64,000 bases of DNA from an uncultured Candidatus Saccharibacteria bacterium (GCA_946406315.1 CAMJKD010000004.1:1-64000); one strand, 5' to 3'; shown: positions 1-9,500, counted from the first letter of the stretch. The notes: generated by a model from the letters alone, not told the origin. Program-made: numbers and translations.

Positions 1-95
1 TCAAGAATACCTAATCTATTACAACTATGCTAGAATACATACAACTTTAAGAATGACTCCTATGCAAATGTTGCAAAGGTGCTGAACTCTCTAAG
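1..95 (+). mobile_element. 3' end of an IS481-like element, cut by window edge
   Basis: Bases 1-95 match, with two differences, the reverse complement of the 3' end of the complete IS at 37826-38904. The two copies agree through GAACTCTCTAAG and diverge right after it, which fixes the element end at base 95. The rest lies outside the window. It ends 8 bp before the terminator T-run of the next small gene. Confidence 0.85.
2..85 (+). CDS. IS481-like transposase, C-terminal fragment (window edge)
   Basis: The frame starting at base 2 reads QEYLIYYNYARIHTTLRMTP and ends MQMLQRC followed by TGA. It differs from the full-length transposase at 37836-38798 by A/T near the end and by a final C instead of R. 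It is the tail of the rve integrase core domain. Whether the rest of this copy is intact cannot be seen. Confidence 0.85.
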   Translation, partial: QEYLIYYNYARIHTTLRMTPMQMLQRC

Positions 96-102
96 GAGCA
101 GG

Positions 103-131
103 AAAAAGGCGGAGTCGTGATTGACTCCGCC
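103..131 (-). terminator. Rho-independent terminator of the 144-404 gene
   Basis: On the minus strand GGCGGAGTC and GACTCCGCC form a perfect 9-bp stem with a 6-nt loop, followed by TTTTT. It lies 12 bp past the stop codon of the small gene. Confidence 0.85.
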
Positions 132-143
132 ATTGGAGGCGCT

Positions 144-404
144 TTAGGTGCTTGTTTTGATGACATCTGCGATGCGTGCGGCGCCTTTGAGGGCGTCTTC
201 GGGTTCCTGCGTGACTGGATTGTAATTGCAAACAACCAGACCGTTGTCGATATCGTTCAGTGAGCCGGACGAGTAATCGGCGAATGATCCTGCGATCAGT
301 GCGCGACGTACCGCTTCCTTGTCGGGGCGGTAATAGTTGGGATCGAACCAGATTTTAACTTCCCCGATGCTGGGGACAATTAAAATTTTATCGTTGTGTT
401 TCAT
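144..404 (-). CDS. Small SD-led hypothetical protein (86 aa)
   Basis: I do not recognise a family. The ORF track extends to 527, but the supported start is the ATG at 402-404 (MKHNDKILIVPSIGEVKIWF) because AAGGGGGTGACC lies just before it, and because a strong promoter at 489-517 would put the transcript start near 482, inside the longer ORF. The protein is soluble, without signal peptide or membrane segment, with the internal motif RPDKEAVRRALIAGSFADYS. The gene is a self-contained unit of promoter, leader of about 75 nt, ORF and terminator. Two other genes in the window (39010-39204 and 46258-46713) are built the same way. Its neighbour on the left is an IS end. Confidence 0.7.
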   Translation of the reverse strand: MKHNDKILIVPSIGEVKIWFDPNYYRPDKEAVRRALIAGSFADYSSGSLNDIDNGLVVCNYNPVTQEPEDALKGAARIADVIKTST

Positions 405-488
405 GGTCACCCCCTTGAAAAAGTGCAAGTAATTTCCTACTCCGGATTTAATACCTCGAAAGATACGGGTATGTTGTCCCGTGCGTTT

Positions 489-517
489 ATAGTAGCATAT
501 TTTTGCTTTTATGTCAA
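489..517 (-). promoter_or_regulatory. Sigma70-type promoter of the 144-404 gene
   Basis: Minus strand TTGACA, a 17-nt spacer, then TACTAT. The -35 is a perfect consensus. The predicted start near 482 gives a leader of about 75 nt, unlike the near-leaderless housekeeping genes in this window. Confidence 0.8.
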
Positions 518-527
518 GCGCAAACAA

Positions 528-552
528 AAAGCCACCCCTTTGGAGTGGCTTT
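528..552 (-). terminator. valS terminator
   Basis: Minus strand AAAGCCAC/GTGGCTTT hairpin followed by TTTTTG, directly after the valS stop codon. It overlaps the upstream edge of the next minus-strand promoter. Confidence 0.75.
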
Positions 553-556
553 GTTG

Positions 557-3115
557 CTAGATAAGCTCTAGCTCGGCTTTCATCTTCTCTAGAAGGTTTT
601 GTTTGGTTTCGAGTTGCTCGCGGGTTTCGTCGACCAGCTCTTTCGGTGCTTTTTCAACGTAGCGCGGGTTGTCTAGGCGAGCGTTAAGTGTATTGATCTC
701 GAGCCCAAGTTTCAAGATGCGTTCCTCGAGGTTTTCCTTGTACTTTTCGAGGATTTTCTCTGGAATCTGAAGATAGATGTTATGTCCTGGTACAGCTAGG
801 CGCATGCCGCTAATTTCTTCAGAGCTGAGCTTTGGCACGCACGGCGCTTTAGTGAGATGTTGAACGAGCAGCTGATTAGCGTACATAAGAGGATCGTCAT
901 TGAACGCAATTGGATAGGTACTTGCGCCTGGAAGGCTTTGGTAATGACTGCGGATGTTGACGATAATGTCCTTGAGTTCGTCGAACTTCTTGACTTTCTT
1001 GGTGTCAACTTCGTAAAGTTTCGGCCACTGTTGGGTAATCAACATGCCATCAGTCCAGCTAAGAGTTTGCCAGATAGTTTCTGTGACAAATGGCGCGAAC
1101 GGATGAAGCATGATAAGGATTTGCTCAAGCGTAGATTTGAGGAGAGTGGTATCTTTCCAGAGTTTCTCGCTTTCGATGAACCAGTCGGCGTATTTGTTCC
1201 AGATGAGATCATAGAGTAGATCGCCCGCTTCTGCAAAACGATATTGATCAAGGTGTTTTTGGACGGATTTGTTAGCTTGATTGATTTGATAGCAAATCCA
1301 GTCTTCGCTGTAGTTATCAATGGTAAGCTGCTTATCTCCCTTTGGATTTTCGTCCACGATCTGCTGAATAAGACGGGCGACGTTCCAGAGTTTGTTACAG
1401 AGGTTACGGCTGGCGATAACTTTGCTAGTGCTGAAGGCTTGATTAACGCCGGCAGAACGACTAGCGATAAGGCCGAGACGAAGTGCGTCGGAGCCGTATT
1501 GGCTAACAATTTCGATAGGATTGATGACGTTGCCTTTAGATTTAGACATCTTTTGTCCTTTTTCATCAAGCACCATACCGTGCATGTAGACATCTTTGAA
1601 TGGGATATTGCCAGTAACGTAGAGGCTAAGCATTATCATGCGACCAACCCATTGGAATAAGAGGTCGGCGCCAGTTTCCATTACTGAGGTTGGGAAATGC
1701 GCCTTGCGTTCGCTAGTGGTGATGTATGGCCATTGTCCAGAGCTGAACCAAGTATCGAAGGTATCTTCGTCGCGGATATAAGTGTGACCATTCTTGGTGA
1801 TTTCGGTCTGCTCTACCCTTTTATCGAAAATCCAATCACTTGGGTCGTCGACATTTTGGAAGGCTGGAATTGGGATGCCCCAAGGAATTTGACGCGAGAT
1901 ATTCCAATCTTTAAGCTGTTCGAGATAGTTGATTAAGACCTGCTTTTTGCTGGAAGGATGGAATTTAATCTTCCCTGCTCTGAGGGTTTTAATGGCGGCT
2001 TGGGCAAGCGGTTTTACGTCTACAAACCACTGTTCCTTAAGGAGTGGCTCGATAACAGTGTCGCACTTATAGCAGTGGCCGACGGCGTGAGTGATGTTCT
2101 CTTCGCCTCTGAGGAGGTCTTGTTCCTTGAGGTTCTTGAGAACTTTTTTGCGAGCTTCTTCGGTAGTAAGGTTTTCGTAATTAGCGCCTGCGTTTTCGTT
2201 CATTTTGCCATCGAAACCAATAACAGTGATCATTTCGAGATTGTGGCGCAGTCCTACCTCATAGTCATTTTGATCGTGTGCTGGTGTAATTTTTACAACA
2301 CCAGTGCCATATTCCATGTCGGCATGCTCGTCGGCAATGATAGGAATTTCTCGGTCTGTAAGAGGTAATTTAAGCATTTTACCTACGAGATGTTTGTAGC
2401 GTTCGTCCTCTGGGTTCACTGCTACGGCGGTATCGCCGAGGAGCGTTTCTGGGCGCGTGGTAGAAACTACGAGTTCTTTAATATCTTCTACTGGTTCGAC
2501 AAGTGGATAAGCGATTTGCCAGAGCTTACCCTTCTCATCTTTGTGCGTAACCTCAATATCCGCAAAGGCGGTTTGATGTTTAGTACAGAAGTTAACTAGC
2601 TTTTTACCTCTGTAAATCAGGCCGTCGTCCCACAGTTTTTTGAAGGTCTTATAGACGGTATCCGTTACCTTTGGATCGAGCGTGAAGGTTAAACTATTCC
2701 AGTCGCAAGATGCGCCAAGGGCGCGGAGTTGCAATTCCATATTGCCCCGTTGCTCATGAACGAAGTTCCAGACTTGAGTGTATAATTCGTCGCGGGTGTA
2801 ATCGAAGCGACTTTTTCCCTGAGATTCAAGATAGCGTTCGTATACAACCCAAGTTTCGAATCCAGCGTGATCTGCCCCTGGAATGTACCAGGTATTATCC
2901 CCTTTTAGGCGGTGATAACGGATAAGAATATCCTCTAATGCAATAGTTAAGCCGTGACCAATGTGTAAATTGCCATTGGCGTTTGGTGGTGGCATGACTA
3001 TAGTGTAATTATCTGCTTTTTTGTTGTTGTTAGGTATAAAAGCGCCGGATTTTTCCCAGAGTGCGTATACGTCTGGCTCGTATTCGTTCGGCTCGTAGGT
3101 TTTACTAAATTTCAT
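557..3115 (-). CDS. valS: Valine--tRNA ligase
   Basis: Class I aminoacyl-tRNA synthetase charging tRNA-Val, with editing in the CP1 insertion. The HIGH motif is seen as LHIGHG at residues 50-55 and the second signature as KMSKSKGN about two thirds along. The typical ValRS C-terminal coiled coil is present (LEERILKLGLEINTLNARLDNP) and length is normal for the family (852 aa). The ORF track starts 15 codons earlier, but the -10 TATAAT at 3122-3127 lies 6 nt before ATG 3113-3115, so the longer start cannot be on the transcript. The gene would be nearly leaderless, with no SD. It is monocistronic with its own terminator. Confidence 0.96.
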   Translation of the reverse strand: MKFSKTYEPNEYEPDVYALWEKSGAFIPNNNKKADNYTIVMPPPNANGNLHIGHGLTIALEDILIRYHRLKGDNTWYIPGADHAGFETWVVYERYLESQGKSRFDYTRDELYTQVWNFVHEQRGNMELQLRALGASCDWNSLTFTLDPKVTDTVYKTFKKLWDDGLIYRGKKLVNFCTKHQTAFADIEVTHKDEKGKLWQIAYPLVEPVEDIKELVVSTTRPETLLGDTAVAVNPEDERYKHLVGKMLKLPLTDREIPIIADEHADMEYGTGVVKITPAHDQNDYEVGLRHNLEMITVIGFDGKMNENAGANYENLTTEEARKKVLKNLKEQDLLRGEENITHAVGHCYKCDTVIEPLLKEQWFVDVKPLAQAAIKTLRAGKIKFHPSSKKQVLINYLEQLKDWNISRQIPWGIPIPAFQNVDDPSDWIFDKRVEQTEITKNGHTYIRDEDTFDTWFSSGQWPYITTSERKAHFPTSVMETGADLLFQWVGRMIMLSLYVTGNIPFKDVYMHGMVLDEKGQKMSKSKGNVINPIEIVSQYGSDALRLGLIASRSAGVNQAFSTSKVIASRNLCNKLWNVARLIQQIVDENPKGDKQLTIDNYSEDWICYQINQANKSVQKHLDQYRFAEAGDLLYDLIWNKYADWFIESEKLWKDTTLLKSTLEQILIMLHPFAPFVTETIWQTLSWTDGMLITQQWPKLYEVDTKKVKKFDELKDIIVNIRSHYQSLPGASTYPIAFNDDPLMYANQLLVQHLTKAPCVPKLSSEEISGMRLAVPGHNIYLQIPEKILEKYKENLEERILKLGLEINTLNARLDNPRYVEKAPKELVDETREQLETKQNLLEKMKAELELI

Positions 3116-3121
3116 ATACAT

Positions 3122-3127
3122 ATTATA
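3122..3127 (-). promoter_or_regulatory. -10 box of valS, leaderless type
   Basis: Minus strand TATAAT followed by 6 nt and ATG. Transcription would begin at or next to the start codon. A TTGACA further upstream is about 27 nt away, too far to act as a normal -35. Confidence 0.6.
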
Positions 3128-3160
3128 GCATGATTTCGAGATTTTACCCCTGTTTGTCAA

Positions 3161-3488
3161 GAGCTTTTTCTATTCTATTTTTTTTCGTGCATTGTTATTT
3201 CGTAAAGGATTACTCTACGGATGCCTTTATAGGGGTGAAGATTTTAAAAATTAAAAAGTTTCACATGAAAAATACACCAAAATTTAGCATATATTTCACG
3301 TGAAATATTGACGAACTAACAAAAATATTTTTTGCTATGCGTACACCTTACGTTCCATGGCCCAAACGATCACTCGTTGGTAGCATTATTGTAACGCACG
3401 TGGGATGCTAAGTCAAATGGTGTCTAATATAAGGATAAGAAGTATTTATTTTTTTGCACTTTTAAGTGGAAAAGTGGATAATGTGGTT
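3161..3488. other. Intergenic region with parS-like palindromes
   Basis: About 330 bp without a convincing gene. It holds the 18-bp perfect palindrome at 3291-3308, whose core TTTCACGTGAAA is the core of the ParB site parS, and a weaker relative GTTTCACATGAAAA at 3258-3271. Further right is GTAGCAT...ATGCTA dyad symmetry near 3380-3410, then a GATAAT -10 box at 3477-3482 for the following transposase fragment. Confidence 0.5.
3291..3308. promoter_or_regulatory. parS-like palindrome
   Basis: ATATTTCACGTGAAATAT is a perfect 18-bp palindrome. The central 12 bases match the canonical parS sequence TGTTTCACGTGAAACA, while the flanking G/C pair is replaced by A/T. A role in ParB binding is an inference. 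No parA, parB or dnaA is present in this window. Confidence 0.4.
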
Positions 3489-3692
3489 ATGGCGTTTATT
3501 CGTAAATTCAAGACTGGTAGTGGTGCGACTGGGGTTCAGGTTTGTTGGAAGCAGGGAAGTGAAGTAGTGAAAACCGTTCATATTGGTTCTGCGAATAGTG
3601 AAGTCGGTCTGGAAAAATTGCTTAAAAAAGCTCGTAAAGTTATGGATGAGGGCAAAACTCCGTTATTTGATTTGAAAAAATTCGATAAGTGA
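3489..3692 (+). pseudogene. IS4/IS1634-type transposase, N-terminal remnant
   Basis: The 67-aa product MAFIRKFKTGSGATGVQVCW... resembles the start of IS4/IS1634-type transposases (an RK-SGAT-VQV-K-G pattern followed by IGSA). It stops long before any catalytic DDE residue, against more than 400 aa in intact members. The start ATG 3489 is chosen over the ORF-track start because GATAAT lies 6 nt upstream. The stop is followed by homopolymer tracts and GC-rich mini-hairpins. It is either a decayed element or a short stand-alone derivative. Family assignment is from memory of N-terminal motifs only. Confidence 0.55.
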
Positions 3693-3746
3693 AAAATCTA
3701 AAAAAATTTTTTTTGCGCTGCGCGCATTAAGGGTTGTTTTTTTTTC

Positions 3747-3778
3747 AAAAAAAAAATTTTTTTCGCCTGCGGCGAAAA
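3747..3778 (-). terminator. Terminator of the DegT-type gene
   Basis: Minus strand TTTTCGCC-GCA-GGCGAAAA stem followed by a run of Ts, 31 bp past the stop of the 3809-5008 gene. The surrounding 3693-3780 stretch is unusually rich in A and T homopolymers of 7-10 nt. Confidence 0.7.
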
Positions 3779-3808
3779 TAGTGCATTGACTACGCTAAAT
3801 GCGTAATC

Positions 3809-5008
3809 TTATTTAGCTTGTTTTTTAAGTATTTTTTCGACTGGTTTTTCGGTTGGTCGCAAGATTGCTAAAATGCGATCCATTTTATCTGGAGTTAGAT
3901 CAGTTGGTAGGCATAACACGCGGGTATGAATTTCTTCAGCAATTGGCGCCATTTTTGGGCTGTAATTATAACGGCGGTTTGAATTTGGACCAGGATAGAG
4001 GAGTGGGGAATACCAACGACGAATAAAGAAGCCTGAGCTAGTTAAAACATCGTATACTTTGGTGGCTGAGGCAGCATCTTCGAATAGAATAGGGTAGGCT
4101 AAAAGTGGCTCCTCGACATTAGCGAGAGGCTTATAATCGTAGTTATTCGCGAGTTTTTTGTTATAGAGACGAGTGTTTTTTAGACGTCTTTTATAAATGG
4201 CGGGAAGGGTAGGGAGGTGCTTGAGGATCGTATTATTAATGAATTTAGTACTAGAGAAGGGTTGCGTCTGTTCGGCATTTTGTTCGTAGGGCGCAACGGC
4301 GGGTTCAAAAATATGTGCTTTATAAGCGAGACTACGCGCATCGTGCATCATGGAGTTTGGCAGACGGTGTAGTATACCATTTTGGAAGCGATAGGTGCGT
4401 GAACGGAGATCGAGACTAAGTGGTGGATGCGGCAAATTGAGGAGGTGAGAGGTTATTTCTTCATAGAGCTTAGCGTTTTTCTTCTTGAGGGAAGGGTTGA
4501 CATAGATAGCGCCACCAAATTTGGTATACTGTAGGACTTTTTCAACGCCAAAGGAGTGAACGGAGATGTCGGCGAGAGTATTGCCGGAATCATCCTTAGC
4601 CATGCGCGCGAGGCAGTGGGCGGAATCTTCAACTAGAATAAGTCGATGTTTTTTGGCGAAATTGGCGATTTTTTGTGATTTATCTCCGATAATACCGAGA
4701 GTGTGCTGTAAAACAATGGCGACGGTTTTGCTACTGTATACTTTTTCGGGCTGATTGATGCTGAGTGTTTCAGGGTTGATGTCGGCGTAAACTGGCTTAA
4801 GATTGCTAACTAGGATTGGATTAATAGCGGTTATGCAGGTGTATGGTTGCGTTATTACTTCGCCAGAGCCATAAATGTCATAGATTGCCTGGAAACAGGT
4901 CGCCATACCGAAACGAGCGCGAAAAGTCAAAAACCAATCATCCGGGTCGGTATGTGAATATTTCGCAAGTAGCTTACGAACGGCAAGGTTTGATTGATTT
5001 TGGTCCAT
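3809..5008 (-). CDS. DegT/DnrJ/EryC1/StrS-family aminotransferase
   Basis: PLP-dependent, fold-type I aminotransferase family, usually acting on keto-sugars for surface glycans. Family motifs: QPYTCITAINPILVSNLKPV near residue 55, HTLGI and LILVEDSAHCL (the PLP-binding Asp), then SFGVEKVLQYTKFGG where the Lys should form the Schiff base. The 399 aa are normal for the family. The specific sugar substrate cannot be told. It sits 50 bp downstream of tsaD on the same strand but has its own TATAAT 7 nt before the ATG, so it may be transcribed separately as a leaderless message. No other sugar-nucleotide genes are adjacent. Confidence 0.85.
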   Translation of the reverse strand: MDQNQSNLAVRKLLAKYSHTDPDDWFLTFRARFGMATCFQAIYDIYGSGEVITQPYTCITAINPILVSNLKPVYADINPETLSINQPEKVYSSKTVAIVLQHTLGIIGDKSQKIANFAKKHRLILVEDSAHCLARMAKDDSGNTLADISVHSFGVEKVLQYTKFGGAIYVNPSLKKKNAKLYEEITSHLLNLPHPPLSLDLRSRTYRFQNGILHRLPNSMMHDARSLAYKAHIFEPAVAPYEQNAEQTQPFSSTKFINNTILKHLPTLPAIYKRRLKNTRLYNKKLANNYDYKPLANVEEPLLAYPILFEDAASATKVYDVLTSSGFFIRRWYSPLLYPGPNSNRRYNYSPKMAPIAEEIHTRVLCLPTDLTPDKMDRILAILRPTEKPVEKILKKQAK

Positions 5009-5015
5009 TAGAAAT

Positions 5016-5021
5016 ATTATA
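5016..5021 (-). promoter_or_regulatory. -10 box of the DegT-type gene, leaderless type
   Basis: Minus strand TATAAT, 7 nt, ATG. It lies in the short gap after the tsaD stop. Confidence 0.55.
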
Positions 5022-5058
5022 GCGTATTTTGAACAAGTTTTTTAGGGGTGGCGAATAA

Positions 5059-6096
5059 TTAACTAATAACGGAGCGTGGGGAAATGTCTAATTCGTATGG
5101 ATTGGCAGCTTGTTCGCCGGCTTGAATAGAGTAAAATGCAGCAGAGGCGACCATGGCGCCATTGTCTGTGCTGAGAGCTGGTTTCGGGTAATAAGTCTGA
5201 TAGTTTTTAGAGAAATATTTCTCCAGTTCGGTGCGTAAAAGTTGATTAGCGGAGACACCGCCGGCAAGAAGAATAGATTTTGCCGGATAATTTTGAGTTG
5301 CTTTCTTGAGTTTTTGAATCAATATTTTAACAGCGGTAGCTTGAAAGCTGGCGGCGAAATCGGCTATTTGCTGTTCGCTGAGATGATTCTGCAATTCATA
5401 GGATGGGGTAGTGATAGGTAGATTTAATTCTTTTTGAACCGCGCGGAGCACGGCGGTCTTAAGGCCGCTGAAGGAAAAATCTAAACCGTTTACCTTTGGG
5501 ATTGGTAGTTGATATCGAGTTGAGGTGCCTTTTTTGGCGGCTTTGGCGATGGCTGGTCCGCCGGGGTAGGAGAGACCGAGAATTTTTGCGATTTTGTCGA
5601 AACACTCGCCAATTGCGTCGTCGCGAGTGGTGCCGATGATTTCGAAGTGATCGTGGCGGTCCATATATATTATTTGAGTATGTCCGCCGGAAATGACAGC
5701 AGCAATAAGTGGAAATTCTGGTTGGTAGCCGCTAATCCAGTTAGCGTAAATATGTGATTTGAGATGATGGACGGGGTAGAAGGGGATATTATTAATAATC
5801 GCAAGAGTTCGCGCGGCGAGGGTGCCAATCAGGAGGGATCCGATGAGCCCTGGGGTATGCGTGACGGCGATAGCGTCGATGTCTTTAATTGCGAGGTTGG
5901 CTTGGCTTAAGGCTCGATTTACGACGGGATTGATAGCTTCGATATGGCTACGGGCGGCAATTTCAGGGATAACTCCGCCATAAGATGCGTGAATATCGAT
6001 TTGAGAAACTATGACATTTGAAAGGATTGTTTTGCCATCTTCGATAATTGCGGCGGCCGTTTCGTCGCATGAACTTTCAATTCCCAAAATCTTCAT
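5059..6096 (-). CDS. tsaD: tRNA N6-adenosine threonylcarbamoyltransferase TsaD
   Basis: Universal Kae1/TsaD family enzyme that transfers threonylcarbamoyl to A37 of ANN-decoding tRNAs, working with TsaB/TsaE. Seen: the ASKHA phosphate motif MKILGIESSCDETAAAII at the N-terminus, RSHIEAI and VHHLKSHIYA carrying the metal-binding histidines, FDKIAKILGLSYPGGP, and the C-terminal LAGGVSANQLLR and STDNGAMVA. 345 aa is the standard length. The -10 TATAAT (6105-6110) is 8 nt before ATG. No tsaB or tsaE is nearby. Confidence 0.97.
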   Translation of the reverse strand: MKILGIESSCDETAAAIIEDGKTILSNVIVSQIDIHASYGGVIPEIAARSHIEAINPVVNRALSQANLAIKDIDAIAVTHTPGLIGSLLIGTLAARTLAIINNIPFYPVHHLKSHIYANWISGYQPEFPLIAAVISGGHTQIIYMDRHDHFEIIGTTRDDAIGECFDKIAKILGLSYPGGPAIAKAAKKGTSTRYQLPIPKVNGLDFSFSGLKTAVLRAVQKELNLPITTPSYELQNHLSEQQIADFAASFQATAVKILIQKLKKATQNYPAKSILLAGGVSANQLLRTELEKYFSKNYQTYYPKPALSTDNGAMVASAAFYSIQAGEQAANPYELDISPRSVIS

Positions 6097-6104
6097 ATTT
6101 ATAT

Positions 6105-6110
6105 ATTATA
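6105..6110 (-). promoter_or_regulatory. -10 box of tsaD, leaderless type
   Basis: Minus strand TATAAT, 8 nt, ATG; no SD-like purine run fits between. Confidence 0.55.
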
Positions 6111-6198
6111 CCATATTTTTAGCTTTTTGCTTTTTGGTGCCCGTAAAGCGTCTATGCTATTATTAGCATAAGGTTTAATATACAGAGAGGTCAAAATA

Positions 6199-6561
6199 AT
6201 GGAAAAAGTACATGAGTTTATTGGCGGTCTTCTTGATGAGAAGGGTATTACCGGAATGGAGCCGGAAGTGCGCCAACAGTTAATCGAAGAGATGACAAAT
6301 CTTTTAATGCAGAGAATTGATACTGCTGCGATTAATGCATTGCCTGAGGATAAGGCGATTGAATTGGCCGACGGTCTCGATAACGGTACGATTAAGAACG
6401 AAGATGTTAGTAAGTTTATGATTGATGCTGGCGTAAACTTTGAAGAAATCGCAATGGTGACGATGGTGCAGTTTAGAGATTTGTACTTAGGTAACACTGT
6501 TGCGGAACCTGAAAAAACTGACGCGGCTGATTCTGAGGCTGCAGAGAAAGATAATAATTAA
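6199..6561 (+). CDS. DUF5663-like small acidic protein
   Basis: A 120-aa acidic soluble protein (MEKVHEFIGGLLDEKGITGM...). Its start (helical, LLDEKGI-G..PEVR..L-EEM---L--RI---AINALP) resembles DUF5663 proteins common in Patescibacteria; function unknown. The C-terminal 25 residues are Glu/Asp/Ala-rich and probably disordered. GAGAGGTC lies 6 nt before the ATG, so this gene is SD-led. It is 15 bp upstream of the 1504-aa gene on the same strand and likely co-transcribed. Confidence 0.6.
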   Translation: MEKVHEFIGGLLDEKGITGMEPEVRQQLIEEMTNLLMQRIDTAAINALPEDKAIELADGLDNGTIKNEDVSKFMIDAGVNFEEIAMVTMVQFRDLYLGNTVAEPEKTDAADSEAAEKDNN

Positions 6562-6576
6562 GGCGGAGGTTAGAAG

Positions 6577-9500
6577 ATGCTACGTGTAGGTGAAGGTTCT
6601 TCTGGCGGGGGCGAGAAAAAAGAACGTCGTGAGCGCAGTGATGATCAATTGCGCAGATATGCTAGCAAAATCTTGGAAGTTTCCATGAAATATGGTCTCT
6701 CTCAAGAAGATGAAGCCTATTTGTATCAAATGTTAGATATGGCTTATGGTGTTAAGTTTGAAGGTTCTGGCGGCAATGAGTTGCATGGGTCAGGTGAGGA
6801 TGACAATGAGGCTACTAGGTCAGTATTAGGCGGAGGCGAAGTTGAAAGCGACGAGACACATGAGCCGAAACCAGAAGATGAAGGAGAAGGTCAAGGCGAG
6901 AACACTCCTGAGGATGGTGAGAAATTAAAAGATTATGCGCCTATTACACTAGAGCGAGCACGTGCAGGAGACTCTTTCATTGAAGACTTGAGCGATATTA
7001 TACCGACGATTGAATCACGTTACTCAGATATTGCAAAGGTGGCAATTTCTTTTGCAGTACAATGGAATTTTATGGACGAAGATGCGCGTATTAGGATTTT
7101 AAGTGGCGATATACCGAGTGCTTGGGCTGGAATGGTAGACACGCTTGAAGCGGCTGCTTTAATTAAAGTAACACGCGGTTCAGGCAATGAAGTTCCAGAA
7201 GATGAAGGAAAAGGTCAAGGCGAGAACACTCCTGAGGATGGTGAGAAATTAAAAGATTATGCGCCTATTACACTAGAGCGAGCACGTGCAGGAGACTCTT
7301 TCATTGAAGACTTGAGCGATATTATACCGACGATTGAATCACGTTACTCAGATATTGCAAAGGTGGCAATTTCTTTTGCAGTACAATGGAATTTTATGGA
7401 CGAAGATGCGCGTATTAGGATTTTAAGTGGCGATATACCGAGTGCTTGGGCTGGAATGGTAGACACGCTTGAAGCGGCTGCTTTAATTAAAGTAACACGC
7501 GGTTCAGGCAATGAAGCTCCAGAAGATGAAGGAGAAGGTCAAGGCGAAGATGGAGGTGACAGTAATGACGACGGTGATGGCGGAGAAAGAAATGGTGACG
7601 ATGAGGGTGATGGTGATGATGACGGGGAAGACGATAGCGAAGGTAAAGGTGAAGGTGATGACGGCGATGATGGCGATGACGAAGACGAGGAAGATAACGA
7701 AGACGAAGAGGATAATGAAGACGAGGAGGGGGATGAGCGCTATGAACGTGCCGGCGAATTCGCTAATGACGAAGATAAAGCCTTCTGGTTTGAGCAAGTA
7801 AAAGGTAAAGACCCGATGGATATTCTTAATAATCCTGATGAATATCCAATTGATGTGATTGAAAAACTAGAGAATGAATACGAAGCCGATCGTGAAAAGT
7901 TAGCTAATGACTTGATGGATGATGGTGAGTTTGGCGATTGGTATGAATCAACGGGCGGTTCGGTGCCAGACTTGGCTGATATGGGTTATAAGAAACTTTA
8001 TGAGCTCAAGCAGCAATTCGATCGGAGAAAGGCGGCAATGGACCAACCGTTAGTAGCGGTTAGTGCGGCAAGCGATAAAGAAATCGAACGCCGTGCGCGT
8101 CAAATTGCGGAAGCTGATATTGAGCATCGTGTCAAAACGGCTAAGGGTTTACGAAAATTCTTGACAGGTATTTGGTCAGGAAACTATGGAAAGGAGTATG
8201 AGATTCGTAAACGTCAGAAGGAAGTACTCAATCTTTTGAAAGAAAAGAATGATCTTCTCTTGAGGAAAGAAAGAGGTGAAAATATAGATGGAGCTAGATT
8301 GACAGAGCTTGAAGGCTTGGTTGGAAAAGACACTTGGACTGGTAATAGCGGCGATACGGAACGCTACGTAATGGCACATGTTGAGAATATGCGTGAGATG
8401 ATTCGCCAGGAAAAAGGCGAAGATATGCGCGTCTATGGAGTAGAGTATGTCGAAACTGATGAGAATGAATTGAATGAAGACGGCACTCCAAAGTTAGATA
8501 AGGATGGTAACCCAATAAAGAAACGTGTTCCAAAAGCATTCAGAATGGATAGGAATGCTGATGGTAATGAAATTAAGGTTCCAGCCGAAGGAAGGGAAGC
8601 GGATCAGGCAATTAGGATTGAACAATCAATTCGCGCCTATGCTTCAGTAGTAGGAAACGTCGAACGTGATACTAGCTTGAACGCAGAGCAGAAGAAAGAG
8701 CAACAAGAAGGTGCGCTAGAGCAATTTAGGCGTGAAATGGCGGCGTTGCGTCTTGAAGATATTAAAAATGGTGGCGACGGTTCAATGATTAATAACTACG
8801 AGATAACCGCTACGAGGGCCGCTGAACGCGCAAAGCATGAGACTAGCATCGATAATGTGATGAATGGTTTTCGTTACATAGATGGGGAAATGAATCGTGA
8901 CGTGAGTACCGAAGCACATAGAAATGCTGTAGAGAAGTTGGTTAACAGAATCAACAGAGTGCCGTTTGTACCAGAAGCGGCTGCAGTTGCTTCGGCTAGC
9001 GTTATTATGGCTGTGACGAAGTCTAGTGGTAATACGTTAGGTCGTGCAGCGGGCGGTCTCCTAGGAGGTGCAGCGGTTGGTGCAATTTTTGAAGGCTTTA
9101 AGTATGGTGATAGACTAAAGTCACAGTATGCTACGGCGGCGCGCGAAATAGCTATGGGTGGACGACTTGAAGGTGGCAAACTCGAGGCGGCAATGCAAGA
9201 AAACATTATGTCCTTTATGACGCGCGAGAAAGAAGGTGGTGGTCGCGAGACGATTACGGCTAAAATGCTAGGCTCGGAATTGAATACTTCAACAAATGAA
9301 TTAAGAACGGCATTAGCGGCTTTTGAGGCGGATCCTGGTAACGATGGGTTGAGAAATAATTTAAAGGCGGCGGCTGCAAAAGTTGGCGACAGGATTGCCG
9401 ATGCGCGTTTGCGTTTGAAAGTTGGCGACCAAGAATGCGTTGATTTGATGGGTTTCTCAAGTACTGATTTGAGCAAAATTGAGAGTGAACGTATGGACCT

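Noticed and set aside
857-2925. Chain of plus-strand ORFs opposite valS
   Set aside because: They lie entirely within a certain essential gene and show no promoter, SD or recognisable domain.
3161-3488. Replication origin at the parS-like site
   Set aside because: No DnaA-box cluster, DUE-like 13-mers in series or dnaA/dnaN genes are seen.
7504-7801. ORFs on both strands across the Asp/Glu-rich region of the 1504-aa gene
   Set aside because: They are shadows produced by low-complexity GAN codons; no start signals, and the products are repetitive.
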